DNA from: Hoeflea_A sp040932035
GTDB lineage: Bacteria; Pseudomonadota; Alphaproteobacteria; Rhizobiales; Rhizobiaceae
DNA: 64,000 bases
Direction of reading: 5' to 3'
Assembly (NCBI RefSeq): GCF_040932035.1
Contig: NZ_JBFRBB010000002.1
Coordinates: 248,001 to 312,000, forward strand
Part shown: piece after piece, positions 59,756 through 64,000 of the stretch
Layout of the letters: every line of letters begins with the position of its first letter
Numbering within the stretch: position 1 is the stretch's first letter
Position numbers and translations under genes: made by a program
The notes under the pieces: generated by a model
What the model was told of the DNA's origin: nothing
Databases searched by the model: none
Seen by the model: the letters and a program-made list of their open reading frames with translations, nothing else

Positions 59756-60154
59756 TCAGTTATCAGCGCGAACGACCGCATCGCCCTTGTCGGCCAACGC
59801 CTTGAGATCGGCAGGTTTCAGTTCCACCGACTCGCCGCAGCCACATGCCGAGGTCTGGTTCGGGTTGTTGAAAACGAATCCCGAGCGCAGCTTCGTGGTT
59901 TCAAAATCCATCTCGGTGCCGAGCAGGAAGAGGACAGCCTCAGGCGCAACATAAACGCGTGCGTCGTCCAATTCGACGACATCGTCCTTGTCGTTGGCCT
60001 CGGTAACCAGATCGACCGTGTATTCCATACCCGCACAGCCGCCTTTCTTGATGCCGATCCGCAAACCTACGGCCGGTTCACTGGCAGCTGCAACAAGGCT
60101 CCTGACGCGATCGGCAGCCTTGTCCGTCAATGTCATGACTTCAAACTGGCCCAT
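59756..60154 (-). CDS. sufA: A-type iron-sulfur carrier SufA/HesB
   Basis: 132 residues from ATG 60154 (MGQFEVMTLTDKAADRV), with TGGAGAC upstream. A-type carrier signature: LRIGIKKGGCAGMEYTVDLV with the first Cys and a C-terminal CGCGES pair (SACGCGESVEL). These three cysteines hold the cluster for delivery to targets. Last gene of the leftward suf operon. Confidence 0.93.
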   Translation of the reverse strand: MGQFEVMTLTDKAADRVRSLVAAASEPAVGLRIGIKKGGCAGMEYTVDLVTEANDKDDVVELDDARVYVAPEAVLFLLGTEMDFETTKLRSGFVFNNPNQTSACGCGESVELKPADLKALADKGDAVVRADN

Positions 60155-60221
60155 GTTCTGTCTCCAAAGCCACTCGGGCTGGCTTATGTTCATAGGATAG
60201 CGCCGACCGGTAAATCTTCAA

Positions 60222-60602
60222 TCAATACCAGCCGACGGCAATCTGCGCTTCTTCCGACATCCGGTCCGGTGTCCACGGCGGATCAAAGGTCATGTTCACC
60301 TCTACACCCGAAACACCTTCCACCGTGCTGACGGCATTTTGAACCCATCCGGGCATTTCACCGGCAACCGGGCATCCCGGCGCGGTCAGCGTCATATCGA
60401 TCTTGACGCCCCGGTCATCCTCGATATCGATGCGGTAGATCAGACCAAGCTCATAGATATCCGCCGGAATTTCCGGATCATAGACCGTCTTGATGGCGGC
60501 GATGATATCATCGGTCAGCCGCGCAAGTTCGTCACGCGGAATGGTTGAGGCGGTGTGGCCTCCGTTATCCGTGCTTCCGCTGGTCTGTACGTCGTCACTC
60601 AT
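60222..60602 (-). CDS. sufT: SufT (DUF59/MIP18 family) iron-sulfur assembly protein
   Basis: 126 residues. DUF59 domain: DIIAAIKTVYDPEIPADIYELGLIY (in part), then ITMTLTAPGCPVAGEMPGWV-like DMTLTAPGCPVAGEMPGWV with the conserved Cys, and EVNMTFDPPWTPDRMSEEAQ. SufT aids maturation of iron-sulfur proteins and is typically the gene after sufS. It starts 26 bp after the sufS stop. Confidence 0.92.
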   Translation of the reverse strand: MSDDVQTSGSTDNGGHTASTIPRDELARLTDDIIAAIKTVYDPEIPADIYELGLIYRIDIEDDRGVKIDMTLTAPGCPVAGEMPGWVQNAVSTVEGVSGVEVNMTFDPPWTPDRMSEEAQIAVGWY

Positions 60603-60628
60603 TGATCCAATCCCGATCTCGCAAAGCC

Positions 60629-61885
60629 TCAGGCGAAAAAAATCCGTGCCTTCAGCAATGCATCATAAAGCGCATCAACCTCGGCGCGTGTGTTGTACAT
60701 GCCGAATGAGGCTCGGCACGTCGATGTTACACCAAAACGCCGCAGCAATGGCTGTGCGCAATGCGTTCCGGCACGAACCGCCACGCCCGAGCGGTCAATA
60801 ACCATGGAAATGTCGTGGGCATGGATTCCCTCGATTTCGAAGGAAATGATCGCGCCCTTGCCCGGTGCATTGCCAAAAATGCGCAGGGAATTGATTTGTC
60901 CAAGCTTTTCATGCGCATAGGCGCAAAGATCCGCTTCGTGGGCTGCTATTCTTTCCCTGCCCACACTCTCCATATAGTCGAGCGCCGCACCCAATCCAAT
61001 AGCCTGCACGATAGGCGGGGTTCCGGCCTCGAAGCGGTGCGGCGGATCATTGTAGGTGATCACGTCCTCGCTGACGTCCAGGATCATCTCACCGCCGCCC
61101 TGGAACGGGCGCATCTTTTCGAGCATCTGTTTTTTGCCGTAGAGCACCCCGATACCCGACGGGCCATAAACCTTGTGTCCGGTAAAGACGTACCAATCGC
61201 AGTCGATGTCACGCACATCAACCGGCATGTGGACAGCCGCCTGGCTGCCGTCAACCAAAACCGGGATGCCACGCTCATGGGCAATGCGGCAGATCTCCTT
61301 GACCGGAACCACCGTACCCAGCACATTCGACATATGCGTGATGGCGATCAGTTTGGTGCGCTCCGTCAGTTGCGCTTCAAAATCAGCGATATGGAATTCA
61401 CCGTTGTCGTCGACCGGAATCCATTTGAGCTTGGCGCCCTGCCGTTCGCGGATGAAATGCCAGGGAACAATGTTGGAATGGTGCTCCATCAGGCTGAGCA
61501 CGATCTCGTCGCCCTCGCCGATCTCCGGCATGCCGTAGCCATAGGCGACCGTGTTGATGGCCTCGGTGGTCGACTTGGTAAAAACGACCTCATCCACCGA
61601 TCCTGCGTTGATGAAACTACGAACCTTTTCCCGCGCGGCCTCATAGGCATCAGTTGCTGCATTCGACAAAAAATGCAGTCCACGATGAACATTGGCATAT
61701 TCATTCGAATAGGTCCCGGAAACCGTGTCAATTACGGCCTGTGGCTTCTGTGCCGAGGCGCCATTATCGAGATAGACCAGCGGTTTGCCGTAGACCGTCC
61801 GCGATAGAATCGGAAAATCCCGGCGGATGGCTTCAACATCATATTGGTCGGTGCGTCCGACGATTGCCTGTGTCGTATCATCCAT
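60629..61885 (-). CDS. sufS: Cysteine desulfurase SufS
   Basis: 418 residues, group II NifS-like. PLP-Lys lies in DWYVFTGHKVYGPSGIG. The active-site Cys is in AVRAGTHCAQPLLRRFGV, the position typical of SufS. N-terminal RDFPILSRTVYGKPLVYLDNG is canonical. It takes sulfur from L-cysteine for the SufBCD scaffold. Its start overlaps the sufD stop by 8 bp. Confidence 0.95.
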   Translation of the reverse strand: MDDTTQAIVGRTDQYDVEAIRRDFPILSRTVYGKPLVYLDNGASAQKPQAVIDTVSGTYSNEYANVHRGLHFLSNAATDAYEAAREKVRSFINAGSVDEVVFTKSTTEAINTVAYGYGMPEIGEGDEIVLSLMEHHSNIVPWHFIRERQGAKLKWIPVDDNGEFHIADFEAQLTERTKLIAITHMSNVLGTVVPVKEICRIAHERGIPVLVDGSQAAVHMPVDVRDIDCDWYVFTGHKVYGPSGIGVLYGKKQMLEKMRPFQGGGEMILDVSEDVITYNDPPHRFEAGTPPIVQAIGLGAALDYMESVGRERIAAHEADLCAYAHEKLGQINSLRIFGNAPGKGAIISFEIEGIHAHDISMVIDRSGVAVRAGTHCAQPLLRRFGVTSTCRASFGMYNTRAEVDALYDALLKARIFFA

Positions 61886-63152
61886 GGGCGTCCAACCAGT
61901 TCTCGAACCGGTTCTCCAGCGCCTCGATCAGCGCCTCATCGTCCAGTTCTTCCACGATTTCAGCAATAAAAGCCTTGACCAGCATGGCGCGTGCTTTCCT
62001 CTCGCGGATACCGCGCGCTTTCATGTAAAAGAGATGGTTCTCGTCGATATCGGTTACCGTCGCACCGTGTGCGCATTGCACGTCATCGGCGAAAATCTCC
62101 AGCTCCGGCTTCGATGAAAAATCGCCTTCATCCGACAAAAGCAATGTGTTGCATGCCATACGCGCGTCGGTTTTCTGCGCGATCTGGGCCACTTTGATCT
62201 GGCCCTGGAACACACCACGGGCACGGTCGAAAACCACATTGCGGAATGTCTCTGTGGAAACGCAGTTCGGCACCAGATGGTCGAGCGTCATCGTCACGTC
62301 GGTGTGGCTGTCGCCACCAAGCAGGTTGACGCCACGAAGCACCAGTTCGGAATTTTCGCCGCTTGCGGAGATATGTATTTCCTGCCGCACAAGCTTTCCG
62401 CCGGCATTGGCAACAAACAGCGTCAGCTTGGCATTGGTGCCGAGTTCGATGTTGATCTGCCCGAAATGGGTGTCCGAAAGGCCCCGTTCCTGACTGATGA
62501 CCCACACGATATCGGCATCGTCGCCGACATGAAGATCGGTAATCGAAGAGGCCAGTGTTGCATCATCACCTTGCGAAATATGGCGCTCGATAAAGGTGCC
62601 GGTGGCTCCCCTCCCAATTGTAACCGGGAACCGGGAATGAGACTGTCCACCGCCCTGAACCACTTGTATTTCAAGCGGATCGGTTAGGTTCAAACCATCA
62701 TTGACGGTAAGGCTGATGCCGTCATTTGCAAATGCTCCGTTGAGGCGGCCGATCAGATCGTCGGTGCTTTGCAACACCATGCGCTGGGCGGCTATACCCT
62801 CGCTCAGCGCATCGCGGTAGAAACCGGCGCTCACACCGTCGGGTGCATCCACGTCATCGGCGCGGCCATCCAGCACGGAAACCACACCGGACCCGGCGAC
62901 AAGCGGCTCAACCGCTCCCGATCCGGCCTCACCGTCGCCATCCGGTATCTTTTTCAGGAGATTGCGCAGGTCGGTATAGTGCCAGGCTTCAACACGCCGT
63001 GTTGGCAAACCGTTCTGTTTGATATCTTCAATGAAGTCGTCGCGAATTGCGGTTATCGCTCCATTGCCCGGCAAGCTGCCAAGCTTGCCGACAAAACTGT
63101 CAACGAGCGCCTGTTCCGCGGCTGTTATCGGTCGCTTGCTTTGCATATTCAT
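61878..63152 (-). CDS. sufD: Iron-sulfur assembly protein SufD
   Basis: 424 residues from ATG 63152; a GTG one codon upstream and an ATG two codons downstream are alternatives. N-terminal helix region, then a beta-helix core with VEAWHYTDLRNLLKKIPDG, LVPNCVSTETFRNVVFDRARGVFQG (in part) and KPELEIFADDVQCAHGATV, the SufB/SufD signature with the conserved Cys and His. It forms the SufBC2D scaffold with SufB (not in the window) and SufC. Confidence 0.95.
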   Translation of the reverse strand: MNMQSKRPITAAEQALVDSFVGKLGSLPGNGAITAIRDDFIEDIKQNGLPTRRVEAWHYTDLRNLLKKIPDGDGEAGSGAVEPLVAGSGVVSVLDGRADDVDAPDGVSAGFYRDALSEGIAAQRMVLQSTDDLIGRLNGAFANDGISLTVNDGLNLTDPLEIQVVQGGGQSHSRFPVTIGRGATGTFIERHISQGDDATLASSITDLHVGDDADIVWVISQERGLSDTHFGQINIELGTNAKLTLFVANAGGKLVRQEIHISASGENSELVLRGVNLLGGDSHTDVTMTLDHLVPNCVSTETFRNVVFDRARGVFQGQIKVAQIAQKTDARMACNTLLLSDEGDFSSKPELEIFADDVQCAHGATVTDIDENHLFYMKARGIRERKARAMLVKAFIAEIVEELDDEALIEALENRFENWLDAHG

Positions 63153-63178
63153 CACAAAACCTTTTCAGCCCCGCGCCC

Positions 63179-63934
63179 TCAGGCCGCGTCCTTGATGATA
63201 TTGGTATAGCCGTTGTTTTCGAGCTCAAGAGCCAGCTCTTTGTCACCGGATTTGATCACCTGTCCCTTGTAGAGAACATGTACGCTGTCCGGGATGATGT
63301 GCTCAAGAAGGCGCTGATAGTGCGTAATCACCACAATCGCGCGGTCAGGCGAACGAAGTGCATTCACACCTTCCGACACGATTTTCAACGCATCGATGTC
63401 GAGGCCCGAATCCGTTTCGTCGAGCACACAGAGCGTCGGCTCCAGAAGCGACATCTGCAGGATCTCGGCACGCTTCTTTTCACCGCCAGAAAAGCCAACA
63501 TTCAGCGGACGTTTGAGCATGTCCATGTCGATCTTGAGTTCGCCGGCCGCCTCGCGGACCCGGCGGATGAATTCCGGCGTCGTCAGTTCCTCTTCGCCGC
63601 GTGCCTTGCGCTGTTCGTTCATCGCAACCTTCAGGAACTGCATCGTGGCAACACCCGGGATTTCAACCGGATACTGGAACGCCAGAAACAATCCGGCGGC
63701 AGCGCGCTCGGCGGTGTCCATCTCAAGGATGCTTTCGCCGTTGTACAAAATGTCGCCTTCCGTCACCTCATAGTCGTCGCGTCCGGTCAGGATATAGGAC
63801 AGGGTCGATTTACCCGATCCGTTCGGTCCCATGATGGCGGCCACTTCACCCTTTTTCACGGTCAGATTGAGACCGCGGATGATCTCGGTTCCGTCTTCGG
63901 CGATACGCGCGTGCAGGTTTTTGATTTCAAGCAT
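63179..63934 (-). CDS. sufC: Iron-sulfur assembly ATPase SufC
   Basis: 251 residues. ABC-type ATPase: Walker A GPNGSGKSTLSYIL, Q-loop FQYPVEIPGV, signature GFSGGEKKRAEI and Walker B TLCVLDETDSGLDID. The SufC-specific insert EEELTTPEFIRRV is present. It drives conformational change in the SufBCD scaffold. sufD follows by 26 bp. sufB is expected upstream beyond the right edge; the last 66 bp of the window show no readable gene end. Confidence 0.95.
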   Translation of the reverse strand: MLEIKNLHARIAEDGTEIIRGLNLTVKKGEVAAIMGPNGSGKSTLSYILTGRDDYEVTEGDILYNGESILEMDTAERAAAGLFLAFQYPVEIPGVATMQFLKVAMNEQRKARGEEELTTPEFIRRVREAAGELKIDMDMLKRPLNVGFSGGEKKRAEILQMSLLEPTLCVLDETDSGLDIDALKIVSEGVNALRSPDRAIVVITHYQRLLEHIIPDSVHVLYKGQVIKSGDKELALELENNGYTNIIKDAA

Positions 63935-64000
63935 TTCTGTCAGTCCAAATTCTTTGATGGGCCAGGTCCAATTGTATTGCGCGGCTCTGCGCTTGCGCGC

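Noticed and set aside
60761..61807. 348-codon rightward frame
   Set aside because: It is antisense to sufS.
1..64000. CRISPR arrays, tRNA/rRNA genes, insertion sequences, prophage
   Set aside because: No regularly spaced repeats, no cloverleaf or rRNA sequence and no transposase or integrase motif was recognised by eye.

Overview
The window looks like a chromosomal segment of an alphaproteobacterium, most probably of the order Hyphomicrobiales (Rhizobiales). The reasons are the lexA-comEC-gltX-gltA neighbourhood, alphaproteobacterial LexA boxes of the GTTC-N7-GTTC type, a phasin with TGC-rich promoter repeats, DUF1127, DUF1489 and DUF2336 proteins, and a sufC-sufD-sufS-sufT-sufA run. Base composition is moderately GC-rich throughout, with a more AT-rich patch near 30.3-31.1 kb. 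No tRNA, rRNA, CRISPR array, insertion sequence or phage gene was recognised. CDS coordinates include the stop codon.

Layout. (1) 1-3.6 kb: a leftward operon of DUF1185 protein, alpha/beta hydrolase, flavin reductase with an extra C-terminal domain, and luciferase-like monooxygenase (cut by the window edge). It diverges from a GntR/FCD regulator across a perfect 16-bp palindrome and looks like a regulated catabolic pathway that uses a two-component flavin monooxygenase. (2) 3.8-6.6 kb: an OsmC protein paired with a flavoprotein monooxygenase, a small exported protein and a DUF1127 protein. (3) 6.8-15.9 kb: a response regulator and hybrid histidine kinase divergent from an acyl-CoA ligase followed by a complete branched-chain-amino-acid-type ABC importer (two ATPases, binding protein, two permeases). 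This reads as sense, import and activate a carboxylic acid. (4) 16.2-29.2 kb: core genes lexA, comEC, gltX, gltA and parE, then a DUF2336 protein, a MaoC/CitE-type lyase pair, flavin reductase, glyoxalase-like protein and nitroreductase.

(5) 29.3-35.3 kb: exported proteins. The most unusual part is a membrane-anchored formylglycine-generating-enzyme-like protein followed by two tandem paralogues that each join a LysM domain to a solute-binding-protein domain; no permease or ATPase is nearby. (6) 35.4-42.5 kb: thrS, yidD, an IscU-like scaffold, folE-hisI, a patatin, azlC/azlD and a small helical-repeat protein. (7) 42.5-51.6 kb: clpA-clpS, a phasin with a readable promoter, a D-alanyl-D-alanine carboxypeptidase, a VWA/J-domain gene pair, DUF1489, L-serine dehydratase and a 33-residue membrane protein. 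(8) 51.8-59.7 kb: DUF599 protein, a DMT exporter / DUF1624 / isoprenylcysteine-methyltransferase-like operon, a MerR regulator with a palindromic site, mgtE, a threonine-dehydratase-like enzyme, methylglyoxal synthase, a GNAT protein and a 48-residue protein with its own terminator. (9) 59.7-64 kb: the leftward Suf iron-sulfur assembly operon, whose upstream part lies beyond the right edge.

The best candidates for something undescribed are the FGE-like/LysM-binding-protein cluster (30.7-34.4 kb) and the Rut-like monooxygenase operon (0-3.6 kb).
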